Positions 53,166-61,626 of a DNA stretch of 64,000 nt are shown here, piece after piece (positions within the stretch are counted from its first letter, which is position 1; each line of letters begins with the position of its first letter). The notes under the pieces are model-generated. The model was not told the DNA's origin. It did no database searches and saw only the letters and a program-made list of their open reading frames with translations. The position numbers were made by a program, and so were the translations under genes. The stretch is from Bradyrhizobium tropiciagri (GTDB lineage Bacteria > Pseudomonadota > Alphaproteobacteria > Rhizobiales > Xanthobacteraceae): assembly GCF_018130545.1 (NCBI RefSeq), contig NZ_JAFCKF010000001.1, positions 806,001 through 870,000 of the forward strand, read 5' to 3'.

Positions 53166-53768
53166 TCACCGCCCACCCCCTGCATAATAGTCAAACAGCC
53201 CGCTCGCCTCCGCGGACAGCCAGTCCGCCTCACCTGTCATGTAGCCCTCGACCTGACCGGTGATACCGATCAGGAATGAGATCGGCATGCCGTAGAGCGC
53301 GAATGGCGTGTCGACTTCGGCGGCGTCGACGCGGGAGACGAGTCCGCCGGGATCGTAGCCGATCGTGAGGCGACGGAGCTTGAGCGCTTTGACGTAAGGC
53401 GGCACCAGCGCGCGGTTGCGATCGGTGCTAATCGAGACGACGGCGAGGTCGCTGCGGCCGCTGGAGGCGAGGCGGTCGAGCATCGGCAGCTCGGTGCGGC
53501 ACGCCGCGCACCAGGTGGCCCAGAAGTTCACCAGCACCAGTTTGCCCTTGAACGCGGTGAGATCGAGCGCGCCGCCGGCGAGCGCGGGGATCGCAACCGG
53601 CGGCACCGGGCGAGCGCCTTCGACTTGCGTGAACTGGTGGCGGATGGTGCCGAATTGCGGCGGTCCCGATGCGGCGCGCACCGGTGTTGCCGGCATCGCG
53701 AGCGAGGCGCCGGCGCCGAGCATGCCGGCAACAACGGCGCGGCGCGTGGGCGCGCGAACAGAAGTCAT
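53166..53768 (-). CDS. TlpA-like thioredoxin-fold protein
   Basis: A 200-residue redoxin. The lead MTSVRAPTRRAVVAGMLGAGASLAMP is a twin-arginine-type or simple signal for the periplasm. The active site is NFWATWCAACRTELPML with Cys87 and Cys90, close to TlpA/CcmG proteins that reduce disulfides. Third gene of a minus-strand module with DsrE-like and DoxX genes; the DsrE gene stop lies 33 bases upstream. The reductant partner is not evident. Confidence 0.82.
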   Translation of the reverse strand: MTSVRAPTRRAVVAGMLGAGASLAMPATPVRAASGPPQFGTIRHQFTQVEGARPVPPVAIPALAGGALDLTAFKGKLVLVNFWATWCAACRTELPMLDRLASSGRSDLAVVSISTDRNRALVPPYVKALKLRRLTIGYDPGGLVSRVDAAEVDTPFALYGMPISFLIGITGQVEGYMTGEADWLSAEASGLFDYYAGGGR

Positions 53769-53800
53769 GTCGGGTTCTCCCCTTGTACGATCCGCATCGC

Positions 53801-54304
53801 TCACGACCGGATGTAGGACCAGCCAGCTTCCTGCAATTCGATGATGTGTCCGGGCCCGTTCGGCACCAGATCGACATTATCGAGCAGCACCAGCGGATGT
53901 CCCTCGACGCGTTCCATGCCGAGCTTGGTGGCTTCGCAGACCACGAAGCGGATGTCGGGCGTCAGCCCGCGCACCACCCGCAACATGTCCTTCACCGGCG
54001 AGGTATCGACGCGCAGCATGTGAACGCCTGCATTGTAGGCGACGACCTCGATCTCGAACGGCTCGTTGCGCTCCCGATAATATTTCGGGAGGTTGAGCGC
54101 GGTCGAGATCAGCGCCCGCATCACGGTCGGATCGTCCGAGTTGATCGGCAGCACCACATGATGCACCCGCGGCTCGGGCTTCTTCGGTTCGGGCTTGGAG
54201 ACCGCCGCGACCGAACCGGTGAGCAGCAAGGTCACGGCGAACGGGACCGCGAAGGCCAGCACCAGCCCCGCGGTCAGCGTCAGGATGCGGCGAGAGATGC
54301 GCAT
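53801..54304 (-). CDS. Exported DsrE family protein
   Basis: A 167-residue protein with an N-terminal hydrophobic lead (ILTLTAGLVLAFAVPFAVTLLLTG, 7-30) that anchors or exports it. The rest fits the DsrE/DsrF sulfur-relay fold: HHVVLPINSDDPTVMRALISTALN, EIEVVAYNAGVHMLR and IRFVVCEATKLGME, with a single Cys123 where DsrE-like sulfur carriers keep theirs. Sits between DoxX and TlpA genes; its start overlaps no gene but is 10 bases from the DoxX stop. Confidence 0.78.
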   Translation of the reverse strand: MRISRRILTLTAGLVLAFAVPFAVTLLLTGSVAAVSKPEPKKPEPRVHHVVLPINSDDPTVMRALISTALNLPKYYRERNEPFEIEVVAYNAGVHMLRVDTSPVKDMLRVVRGLTPDIRFVVCEATKLGMERVEGHPLVLLDNVDLVPNGPGHIIELQEAGWSYIRS

Positions 54305-54314
54305 CGCGGCCACC

Positions 54315-54707
54315 TCACGGCGCGCTCGCAAGCAGGGCGAACTGGCTGCGCTTGGCGTAGGCGACGATCGCGCTCAAGGCCAGCAGCACCAGCGCCGGCA
54401 CCGGCGAGCCGCCGATCACGAACAGATGGCTCATGGTGGCGCCGACCATGATGCAGCTCAGCAGCACGCCGCCGAAGGCTGCGACCGGGGGCAGCAGGAT
54501 CAGGATCGCGCCGATGATCTCCAGCGATCCGGTGAAATAGCGGAACCACTGGCCGAGCCCGATATGCTCGAATTCCTCGACCAGCGTCGGCACGCCGTAG
54601 AACTTGGCGGCGCCCGCGGCGGCAAAGGCCAGAGCGAGCAATCCCCTGACGACCCAGAGGCTGACGGATTTCCAGCGCGCCGGCGCAGCGGCAACAGCAA
54701 CTGACAT
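54315..54707 (-). CDS. DoxX family membrane protein
   Basis: A 130-residue protein with four helices (VVRGLLALAFAAAGAAKFYG, WFRYFTGSLEIIGAILILLPP, AFGGVLLSCIMVGATMSHLFV, ALVLLALSAIVAYAK). DoxX proteins are linked to thiosulfate oxidation and to thiol or oxidative stress. First gene of the module; shares a 130-base divergent promoter region with the HxlR regulator, which contains a possible minus-strand promoter (54808-54813 and 54785-54790, 17 bases apart). Confidence 0.82.
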   Translation of the reverse strand: MSVAVAAAPARWKSVSLWVVRGLLALAFAAAGAAKFYGVPTLVEEFEHIGLGQWFRYFTGSLEIIGAILILLPPVAAFGGVLLSCIMVGATMSHLFVIGGSPVPALVLLALSAIVAYAKRSQFALLASAP

Positions 54708-54837
54708 TGATGACTCCCCAATTGTTCGCATCGGCCGCGCGGCCACCCGCCCCTTCGGCGGCTGGCCCGCGGCTTCCGGTGCACTAAATTCGGGAGTAAG
54801 ATGAAAAGAACAAGTAGGATGCTTTTTGTGAGGTAGT

Positions 54838-55290
54838 ATGAAAAAACTGACTATTGAGCCTGCCGAGCCTCCGGCGGCGTCCGAGCCGTGCAATGGCGAC
54901 CTGTCGGCGCAATTTCACCGCGCGCTGTCGGTGCTGGCCGGGAAATGGAAGGGCGACATCCTGTGGCAACTGGTCGACCGCAAGCGCCGGTTCGGCGAGC
55001 TGCGGCAGTCGATCCCCGGCGTGACCCAGCACATGCTGACCACGCAATTGCGCGATCTCGAGGCCAACGGCCTGGTCAAACGCACGGTCTATCCCGAGGT
55101 GCCGCCGCGGGTGGAATACGAGATGACGCCGTCGGCCAAGGCGCTCAAACCGGTGTTCGACGAGCTCTACCGGTGGGCGCAGGAGCACGGCTTCCCGACC
55201 TCGACGGGCAGCACCGCGCAGCCGGCGCCATCGAGCGATGCGGCCGAGCCGGAAGATCCGCCGCGCAAAGCGGGGCGGCAGGCCAGGTGA
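54838..55290 (+). CDS. HxlR family regulator next to the DoxX module
   Basis: A 150-residue winged-helix regulator. SEPCNGDLSAQFHRALSVLAGKWKGDILWQLVDRKRRFGELRQSIPGVTQHMLTTQLRDLEANGLVKR matches HxlR/YodB proteins; YodB-type members sense thiols through a Cys near the N-terminus, and Cys17 here is the only one in this area. Divergent from DoxX, so it is probably its repressor. Confidence 0.85.
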   Translation: MKKLTIEPAEPPAASEPCNGDLSAQFHRALSVLAGKWKGDILWQLVDRKRRFGELRQSIPGVTQHMLTTQLRDLEANGLVKRTVYPEVPPRVEYEMTPSAKALKPVFDELYRWAQEHGFPTSTGSTAQPAPSSDAAEPEDPPRKAGRQAR

Positions 55291-55563
55291 TGACGACAAG
55301 GTGAGGATGGCGCGGGGCTGCCGTGACCGCCGTCATGGCCGCAGGCCCTCCCGATTTGCCACCCCAAGCACTATGTTGAGCCATAGCCCTCCGGGCCTGA
55401 AAGAGGACCGGCGCAGGTTTCCGGGTTGTAAGATGAGTTTTCCGCTCGTCTCTGCTTCAATCGGCCGGAAATCCCTGCGTCCGGGTTCCCCACTGGCAAT
55501 CAGTTGCGCTTCAGGCAAGGATGACACGGAACGCCCAAGGAATCGCATTGCGTCGGAGTGACC

Positions 55564-56988
55564 ATGACCAATCCCGCCACGACCTCCCTGCTCGACCGCG
55601 CCAATCTGGACCGCGATGCCGTCCGCCGCGAGGTGACGCGCGGCCTTGAGGGCGCCGACGACGGCGAGCTGTTCCTGGAGTACGGGCAGACCGAGGCGCT
55701 GGTGTTCGACAATGGAAGGCTGAAGCAGGCGACCTATGACACCTCGCAGGGCTTTGGCTTGCGCGCCGTCAAGGACGACGCGGTCGGCTATGCGCATTCC
55801 TCCGACGTCTCGATCCCGGCGCTGATCCGCGCCGCGGATGCGGTTGCCGCCGTGCGCGGCGGCTACGCGGGGACTTTCTCCGCGGCGCCGGCCCACACCA
55901 ATGTCAGACTTTATGGGGACGAGAATCCGCTCGACGGCCCGGCGTTCGAGGCAAAAGTAAAACTGCTCGGCGAGATCGACGCCTATGTCCGGGACAAGGA
56001 CCCGCGGGTGCGGCAGGTCTCGGCCAGCCTCACCGCGACCTGGCAGGTCGTGGAGATCCTGCGGCCCGACGGCGAGAGCTATCGGGACATCCGCCCGCTG
56101 GTGCGCGTCAACATCTCGGTCGTCGCCGGCCAGGGCGACCGCCAGGAAAGCGGCAGCAAGGGCTATGGCGGCCGCGAGGGCTATGCCCGCTTCATCGAGA
56201 CCAAGGCCTGGCGCGATGCCGCCGACGGCGCGCTGCGCGAGGCGCTGGTCAATCTCGAATCGGTGCCGGCACCGGCCGGCGAGATGGACGTGGTGTTAGG
56301 GGCCGGCTGGCCCGGCGTGATGCTGCATGAGGCGGTCGGCCACGGGCTCGAGGGCGATTTCAACCGCAAGCAGACGTCGGCCTTTGCAGGCTTGATGGGC
56401 CAGCAGGTCGCGGCCAAGGGCGTCACCGTGGTCGATGACGGCACCATGGCCTCGCGCCGCGGCTCGCTGTCGATCGATGACGAGGGCACGCCGACCAACC
56501 GCACCGTGCTGATCGAGGACGGCATCCTGGTCGGCTACATGCAGGACCGCCAGAACGCCCGCCTGATGGGCATGAAGCCGACCGGCAACGGACGGCGCCA
56601 GAGCTACGCCCATGTGCCGATGCCGCGCATGACCAACACCTACATGCTGTCGGGCGACCGCGACCCGGCCGAGATCATCGCCTCGGTGAAGAACGGCATG
56701 TATGCCGCCAATTTCGGCGGCGGCCAGGTCGACATCACCTCGGGCAAATACGTGTTCCAGTGCACCGAGGCCTACAAGATCGAGAACGGCAAGCTCGGCG
56801 CGCCGCTGAAGGGCGCCATGCTGATCGGCAACGGGCCGACCGATCTCCACAGGATCACCATGATCGGCAACGATCTTGCGCTGGATACGGGAATCGGCAC
56901 CTGCGGCAAGAACGGCCAGGGCGTGCCGGTCGGCGTCGGCCAGCCGACGCTCAGGATGGAACGGATTACGGTCGGAGGAACGGGCTAG
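55564..56988 (+). CDS. tldD: Metalloprotease TldD
   Basis: A 474-residue peptidase of family U62 that acts with TldE (PmbA) on small proteins, for example the CcdA antitoxin and microcin B17 precursors. The zinc-binding HExxxH-like motif HEAVGHGLEGD lies in residues about 256-266. An ATG at 55564 is chosen; a GTG two codons earlier is an alternative. Its TAG stop overlaps the LepB GTG start. TldE is not in the window. Confidence 0.95.
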   Translation: MTNPATTSLLDRANLDRDAVRREVTRGLEGADDGELFLEYGQTEALVFDNGRLKQATYDTSQGFGLRAVKDDAVGYAHSSDVSIPALIRAADAVAAVRGGYAGTFSAAPAHTNVRLYGDENPLDGPAFEAKVKLLGEIDAYVRDKDPRVRQVSASLTATWQVVEILRPDGESYRDIRPLVRVNISVVAGQGDRQESGSKGYGGREGYARFIETKAWRDAADGALREALVNLESVPAPAGEMDVVLGAGWPGVMLHEAVGHGLEGDFNRKQTSAFAGLMGQQVAAKGVTVVDDGTMASRRGSLSIDDEGTPTNRTVLIEDGILVGYMQDRQNARLMGMKPTGNGRRQSYAHVPMPRMTNTYMLSGDRDPAEIIASVKNGMYAANFGGGQVDITSGKYVFQCTEAYKIENGKLGAPLKGAMLIGNGPTDLHRITMIGNDLALDTGIGTCGKNGQGVPVGVGQPTLRMERITVGGTG

Positions 56989-57758
56989 TGAGCAGCGGAA
57001 ACGAAGTCGTGGCGGCCAAGCAAACCAGCTGGCGCGGGCAGGCCGTGCAACTGGCCGCGATCGTGGCCGTCGTGTTCCTCGCCAAGGGCGCGATCGCCGA
57101 GCCGTTCTACGTGCCGTCGGGCTCGATGGAGCCGACGCTCTTGATCGGCGACGCGCTGGTCGCCTCGAAATTCCCCTATGGCTACGGCGCAGCGTCGCTG
57201 CCGATCCAGATCACGCTGCCGGAGACCGGTCGGCTGTTCGGCGAGACGCCGAAGCGCGGCGATGTCGTCGTGTTCCGCTGGCCGGGCGACCGCTCGCAGG
57301 CCTGGGTCAAGCGCGTGGTCGGCCTGCCCGGTGACCGCATCCAGATGCGGCAGGGCCAGCTCTTCATCAACGATCATCCGGCGGCGCTGAAGCCCGACGG
57401 CACCGGCTTTGCCGAGGACGATCGCGGCGGCGGCGAGGACGCCTACCGCTACATCGAGACGCTGCCGAACGGCGTCAGCCACGCGATCTTCAAGATCCGC
57501 GACAATGGCCGGCTCGACAACACCGCCGAAGTGACGGTGCCGCCGGGCCAGTTGTTCGTGCTCGGCGACAACAGGGACAATTCCGCCGACAGCCGCGTGC
57601 CGGTGCGCGACGGCGGCGTCGGCCTGCTGCCGATCGACAATCTGATCGGCCGCGCCGATGCGGTGGTCGGCTCCTGGGACATGGGCATCCGCAGCCAGCC
57701 GGTCTGGACCTGGCTCTCCGGCTTCCGCCTCGCCCGGTTCTTCACCTCGGTGCAGTGA
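56988..57758 (+). CDS. lepB: Signal peptidase I LepB
   Basis: A 256-residue membrane protease that removes signal peptides. One N-terminal helix (AVQLAAIVAVVFLAKGAIA), then catalytic Ser46 in PSGSMEPTL, base Lys108 in WVKRVVGLPGD, and the closing box GDNRDNSADSR. The GTG start overlaps the tldD stop as TAGTG, so they are co-translated; the longer upstream frame is not used. Confidence 0.94.
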   Translation: MSSGNEVVAAKQTSWRGQAVQLAAIVAVVFLAKGAIAEPFYVPSGSMEPTLLIGDALVASKFPYGYGAASLPIQITLPETGRLFGETPKRGDVVVFRWPGDRSQAWVKRVVGLPGDRIQMRQGQLFINDHPAALKPDGTGFAEDDRGGGEDAYRYIETLPNGVSHAIFKIRDNGRLDNTAEVTVPPGQLFVLGDNRDNSADSRVPVRDGGVGLLPIDNLIGRADAVVGSWDMGIRSQPVWTWLSGFRLARFFTSVQ

Positions 57759-57768
57759 GCAAGCCAAC

Positions 57769-58116
57769 GTGACCTTCGACGACGTCAGGACCCTGGTGCT
57801 GGCGTGGCCGGAGGTTGAGGACGGCTCGTCCTACGGCACGCCGGCACTGAAGGTGCGCAAGAAGATGCTGGTGCGGCTCAAGGAAGACGGCGACAGCCTG
57901 GTGATCCTGGGCGTGCCGCCCGACGAGCGCGACATGCTGGTCGAGAGCCAGCCCAAGGTGTTCTACTTCACCGATCACTACCGCGATTATCCGATCGTGC
58001 TGATCCGCCTGTCGAAGGCAAAGCGCTCGACCGTCGAGCCGCTGCTGCGCCGGCACTGGCGCACGCTGGCATCGAAGAAGGCGGTCAGGGATTTCGACGC
58101 GACCGCTTCGTCGTGA
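57769..58116 (+). CDS. MmcQ/YjbR family protein
   Basis: A 115-residue protein of the MmcQ/YjbR fold. VTFDDVRTLVLAWPEVEDGSSYGTPALKVRKKMLVRLKEDG and ERDMLVESQPKVFYFTDHYRDYPIVLIRL are its usual segments. Some members bind DNA; the role is uncertain. GTG start ten bases after lepB; the next gene overlaps its stop (GTGA). Confidence 0.85.
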   Translation: MTFDDVRTLVLAWPEVEDGSSYGTPALKVRKKMLVRLKEDGDSLVILGVPPDERDMLVESQPKVFYFTDHYRDYPIVLIRLSKAKRSTVEPLLRRHWRTLASKKAVRDFDATASS

Positions 58117-58679
58117 CTGAGGACGAATTCCTCGCCGCGGCGCTGCGCAACCCGGTCAATCCAGCGATCATCGACGAGCTGCATCGTCTCGCTTTGCCTG
58201 ATGCCTGGCTGGTGGCCGGGTGCCTGGTGCAGAGCGTGTGGAATGTGCTGACGAAGCGGCCGCTCGATCACGGCATCAACGACTACGACGTGTTCTATTT
58301 CGATCCGGATACGTCGTGGGAGGCCGAGGACGCGGTCATCCGCGAGCTCACGGCGCGGCTCGGCCATCTCGGCGCCGCGATCGAGGTCCGCAACCAGGCC
58401 CGCGTCCATCTCTGGTATCCCGGCAAGCACGGCGTGCCCTACCCTGCGCTGTCGCGTTCGACCGACGGCATCGATCGCTTCCTCAGCGCGAACGTGCAGA
58501 TCGGTATCCGCCGCAGCGCTGATGGCTACGACGTCTATGCGCCGAAAGGCTTCGGCGATATCGCCGGCATGATCGTGCGGCCGAACCGGACCGCGAATTT
58601 TTCGGCAGCGAATTATGCGGCAAAGGTCGCGCGGTGGAAGACGCTGTGGCCGGAGATCACGGTGATCGAGGCGGACTAG
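58113..58679 (+). CDS. Nucleotidyltransferase family protein
   Basis: A 188-residue protein of the NTP_transf_6-type family. Hallmarks are WLVAGCLVQSVWNVLTKRP (the Gly-Cys helix at the nucleotide site) and GINDYDVFYFDPDTSWEAEDAV, whose Asp pair would bind the metal. The GTG start overlaps the YjbR stop. Substrate not known; members of the family are not well studied. Confidence 0.85.
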   Translation: MTEDEFLAAALRNPVNPAIIDELHRLALPDAWLVAGCLVQSVWNVLTKRPLDHGINDYDVFYFDPDTSWEAEDAVIRELTARLGHLGAAIEVRNQARVHLWYPGKHGVPYPALSRSTDGIDRFLSANVQIGIRRSADGYDVYAPKGFGDIAGMIVRPNRTANFSAANYAAKVARWKTLWPEITVIEAD

Positions 58680-58682
58680 CCG

Positions 58683-58804
58683 TCGTCCCTGCGAAAGCAG
58701 GGACCCATACTCCGCGGCAGATGTGGTGAATGGGACTCGTCGTGCCAGCGGTGTGAAAACAACCAACATCTGTGGTTATGGGTCCCTGCTTTCGCAGGGA
58801 CGAC
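58683..58804. repeat. Palindromic repeat with 27-base arms
   Basis: Left arm TCGTCCCTGCGAAAGCAGGG and on to ACCCATA (58683-58709), right arm its reverse complement ending 58804. The middle also has ATGTGGTG/TCTGTGG-type partial repeats. Same build as 17595-17708 with another arm sequence. Lies between convergent genes. Confidence 0.8.
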
Positions 58805-58821
58805 AGATGTATGTGCGGCGC

Positions 58822-59376
58822 CTATCGCACCACGCCCGACGTGAACCCTGCCTTGCGGCGCGGCGGCTTGATCTCTTTCTTCAGGAAGCAATGCGCGTCG
58901 CGGCCGGCATAGCCGGGCCGGGCGTAGGTCCAGGCGCGGCACTTGTTGTCGGCGGTGCAGGCGGCCTGGCAGGCTGCATCACCGTCGCTGCTCTTCAGCT
59001 CGAAATTCTTGTAGTCGCCGCCGAGCCGGTCGATCGAGGTCTCGATGGCGCCGTTGCGGGGTTCGACCACGCCGGCACCGCGCACCCCGGAGACGCAGCA
59101 GACGTCCGACACCCGCGGCGGCACGGTGTTCTTCAGCCAGCACACCGCGCCATTGTTGGTGTCGGTCGGATAGTTGAAGCTCCAGGCCCGGCAGCGACGG
59201 TCGCGCTCGCAGGTCAGCGCGCAATCGGCCGGATCGCCGGTCGAGACCGGCGCGTTCGAATAGTCGCCGCCGGGACGGTCGAAATTGGTCTGCGCCAATG
59301 CCGGGCGCGCGACCACCGCGGCCGCAAAAACCGCGAACATCACCACACACGCCCTAAAGAGGCGGCCTATCCCCAT
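58822..59376 (-). CDS. Secreted double PAN-domain protein
   Basis: A 184-residue protein. Signal peptide RACVVMFAVFAAAVVARPALAQ. Two PAN/Apple-like repeats: residues 31-100 (NFDRPGGDYSN..., Cys52, 56, 62, 79, 93, 94) and 114-183 (SIDRLGGDYKNF..., Cys136, 140, 146, 163). The second lacks the last Cys pair of the first. PAN domains bind proteins or sugars; in proteobacteria their partners are unknown. ATG at 59376 chosen because the preceding 13 codons have no family likeness. Confidence 0.85.
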   Translation of the reverse strand: MGIGRLFRACVVMFAVFAAAVVARPALAQTNFDRPGGDYSNAPVSTGDPADCALTCERDRRCRAWSFNYPTDTNNGAVCWLKNTVPPRVSDVCCVSGVRGAGVVEPRNGAIETSIDRLGGDYKNFELKSSDGDAACQAACTADNKCRAWTYARPGYAGRDAHCFLKKEIKPPRRKAGFTSGVVR

Positions 59377-59519
59377 GAGATTGCTTTCAAATTCGCGCAG
59401 CCCCGCGCATTCCACGGGGCGTCATTTGAACGCCATGAACCTGTACGGCTGATGAACGGCGGGTGCGACACCCCCGCCGTCCACCCGCGTTTCGGGGCCG
59501 CGATCCGGCCTGATGGGGA

Positions 59520-60890
59520 TTAGAAGGCGTACTCCTGATAGACCGGTTCCACCGAGCCCTTCCAGGGGCCGTTGAACTTCTCCAGCATCTCCTCTGCCGG
59601 CGAGCGGCCGGCCTCGATGATGCGCTCGAGCGGTTCGAGGAAGCGGCTCTCGTCGCGTCCGAGATGGTCGATCCGGCCGCGCCGCCGCAATCCGGCGTGC
59701 GACAGGATCAGGCACTCCTTGGCGATCTCGAACAGATAGCGGTCCTTGATCCGCGCCTTGAAACCGAAGCGCGGCACGTCGTCACGCAGCGCCTGCCGCT
59801 CCGGCGCGGTCCAGTGCCGGACGATGTCCCAGGCGGCATCGAGGCTGTCATTGTCGTAGAGCAGACCAACCCAGAACGCCGGCAGCGCCGGCAGCCGGCC
59901 CCACGGCACGCCGTCGGCGCCGCGCATCTCGAGGTAACGCTTCAGCCGCACCTCGGGGAAGATGGTCGAGAGATGATTGGCCCAGTCCGACAGGGTCGGG
60001 CGCTCGCCGGGGAAGGCGGCATTCTTGCCGGCGAAGAAATCGCGGAACGAGGAGCCCGCGACGTCGATATATTCGTCGCCGCGCTTGACGAAATACATCG
60101 GCACGTCGAGCGCGTAGTCGACATAGCGCTCATAGCCCATGCCGTCCTCGAAGGCGAACGGGATCATGCCCGAGCGCGCATTGTCGGTATCGCGCCAGAT
60201 CTCGGAGCGGAACGACAGGAAGCCGTTCGGCTTGCCTTCCGTGAACGGCGAATTGGCGAACAGCGCGGTCGCGATCGGCTGCAACGCCAGCGACACCCGC
60301 AGCTTCTTCACCATGTCGGCTTCGGACGAGAAGTCGAGATTGGTCTGCACCGTGCAGGTCCGGAACATCATGTCGAGGCCGTATTTGCCGACCTTCGGCA
60401 TGTAGTTTCGCATGATCTTGTAGCGCCCCTTGGGCATCACGGGGATCTGCTCCCGCGACCATGAGGGCGTCATGCCCAGGCCGAGGAAGCCGATCCCGAG
60501 CGGGGTCGCGATCTCGCGCACCTGCGCCAGATGCGCCATCAATTCCGACTGGGTCTGATGCACGCTCTCGACCGGCGCGCCCGACAATTCGAACTGCCCG
60601 CCCGGCTCGAGCGAAATCGCCCCGCCGCCGGTGACGTCATAGAGCCCGATGATATTGCCGCGCTCCATGATCGGCTCCCAGCCGAGCAAGAGCTTCATGC
60701 CCTCAAGCAGCGCGCCGATGCCCTTGGCGCCTTCATAGGGCACGGGCTGGTGGCCCTCGAGGGTGAACGGGGTCTTCTCGTGCTCGGTGCCGATCCGGAA
60801 TTCGGACTCAGGCTTCACGCCGGCTTCAATCCACGCCACGAGTTCGTCGCGCGATTGCAGCGGCGTCATGTCGATCTGGTCACGCGCCAT
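59520..60890 (-). CDS. gshA: Glutamate-cysteine ligase GshA, plant type
   Basis: A 456-residue enzyme joining Glu and Cys in the first step of glutathione synthesis. RIGTEHEKTPFTLEGHQPVPYEG is its opening, GAISLEPGGQFELSGAP and MGYERYVDYALDVPMYF plus DWANHLSTIFPEVRLKRYLEMRGAD are diagnostic for the alphaproteobacterial/plant class. Followed, divergent from nothing, by the PAN-domain gene 144 bases away. Glutathione is used by the GST in the neighbouring MarR/GST pair. Confidence 0.96.
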   Translation of the reverse strand: MARDQIDMTPLQSRDELVAWIEAGVKPESEFRIGTEHEKTPFTLEGHQPVPYEGAKGIGALLEGMKLLLGWEPIMERGNIIGLYDVTGGGAISLEPGGQFELSGAPVESVHQTQSELMAHLAQVREIATPLGIGFLGLGMTPSWSREQIPVMPKGRYKIMRNYMPKVGKYGLDMMFRTCTVQTNLDFSSEADMVKKLRVSLALQPIATALFANSPFTEGKPNGFLSFRSEIWRDTDNARSGMIPFAFEDGMGYERYVDYALDVPMYFVKRGDEYIDVAGSSFRDFFAGKNAAFPGERPTLSDWANHLSTIFPEVRLKRYLEMRGADGVPWGRLPALPAFWVGLLYDNDSLDAAWDIVRHWTAPERQALRDDVPRFGFKARIKDRYLFEIAKECLILSHAGLRRRGRIDHLGRDESRFLEPLERIIEAGRSPAEEMLEKFNGPWKGSVEPVYQEYAF

Positions 60891-60983
60891 AGAAAATCCA
60901 ACTCAAGGGCGCTTCGATCGAAGACGCGTGGTGGCAGGGACATCCGTGGGCCACAACGGCCGCGGATGATGGGATCAGGACTA

Positions 60984-61496
60984 TCATCGGGCAGGCACGC
61001 CGTCTCGTGCGGACGCTGCCTTGGTATCGTTCTTGACGTCGTCTTTGGCGTCGCCGCAGGAGCAGCCGAGACGGTCGAGCAGACCGCACAGCCGCGCCGC
61101 ATCGGCATCGGACAATTTCGAGCCGACATGCTTGTCGATCGCGGCGGAGTAGGCGCTCCACATCTTCTTCTGCAACTCGCGGCCGGCCTCGGTGATCTCG
61201 ACGAACTGGCCGCGCTTGTCGATCTTGCATTCGCGCCGGGCGGCAAGCCCCTCGTCGACCAGCTTGTCGATCAGCCGCGAGGTCGAATATTGCGGGATCA
61301 GCATCTGCCGCTCGAGCTCGACCGGGCGCAGCTCGCCGGACGGCGCGCGCGACAGCTCGAGCAGGGCATCATACCAGGCGAGCGGCGGAAAGCCGGCCTT
61401 CTTCAGATCCTGCTCGACGCAGTCGAGCACCCGGCTCGGCACCCGCATCAGGCGGATCCAGGCGGCCGTCGCCTCGCTCGATAGCTTGCGTTTCAT
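60984..61496 (-). CDS. MarR family repressor of the adjacent GST gene
   Basis: A 170-residue winged-helix regulator. RPVELERQMLIPQYSTSRLIDKLVDEGLAARRECKIDKRGQFVEITEAGREL is the DNA-binding domain with wing. The C-terminus is Cys-rich (CGLLDRLGCSCGD), which may allow redox or electrophile sensing. Divergent from the GST gene, with two perfect palindromes in the shared region, so it likely represses both. Confidence 0.88.
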   Translation of the reverse strand: MKRKLSSEATAAWIRLMRVPSRVLDCVEQDLKKAGFPPLAWYDALLELSRAPSGELRPVELERQMLIPQYSTSRLIDKLVDEGLAARRECKIDKRGQFVEITEAGRELQKKMWSAYSAAIDKHVGSKLSDADAARLCGLLDRLGCSCGDAKDDVKNDTKAASARDGVPAR

Positions 61497-61538
61497 CGTC
61501 TAGTCCATAAGGTCCCGGCACCGACTGTACCGCACTGA

Positions 61539-61578
61539 ATGCATCTGCATCAATCTTGACTATTCCATGCAGGTGCAT
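61539..61578. promoter_or_regulatory. Two MarR-type operator palindromes
   Basis: ATGCATCTGCAT (61539-61550) and ATGCAGGTGCAT (61567-61578) are both perfect 5-base inverted repeats with a 2-base centre, sharing ATGCA/TGCAT arms. Centres lie 28 bases apart, in the divergent promoter. TTGACT at 61556-61561 lies between them as a possible -35 for the GST gene. Confidence 0.8.
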
Positions 61579-61626
61579 GTAGGCAATCCCTCTCCGGACG
61601 CCAAGAACAAGGGAAGGAATACCTCC

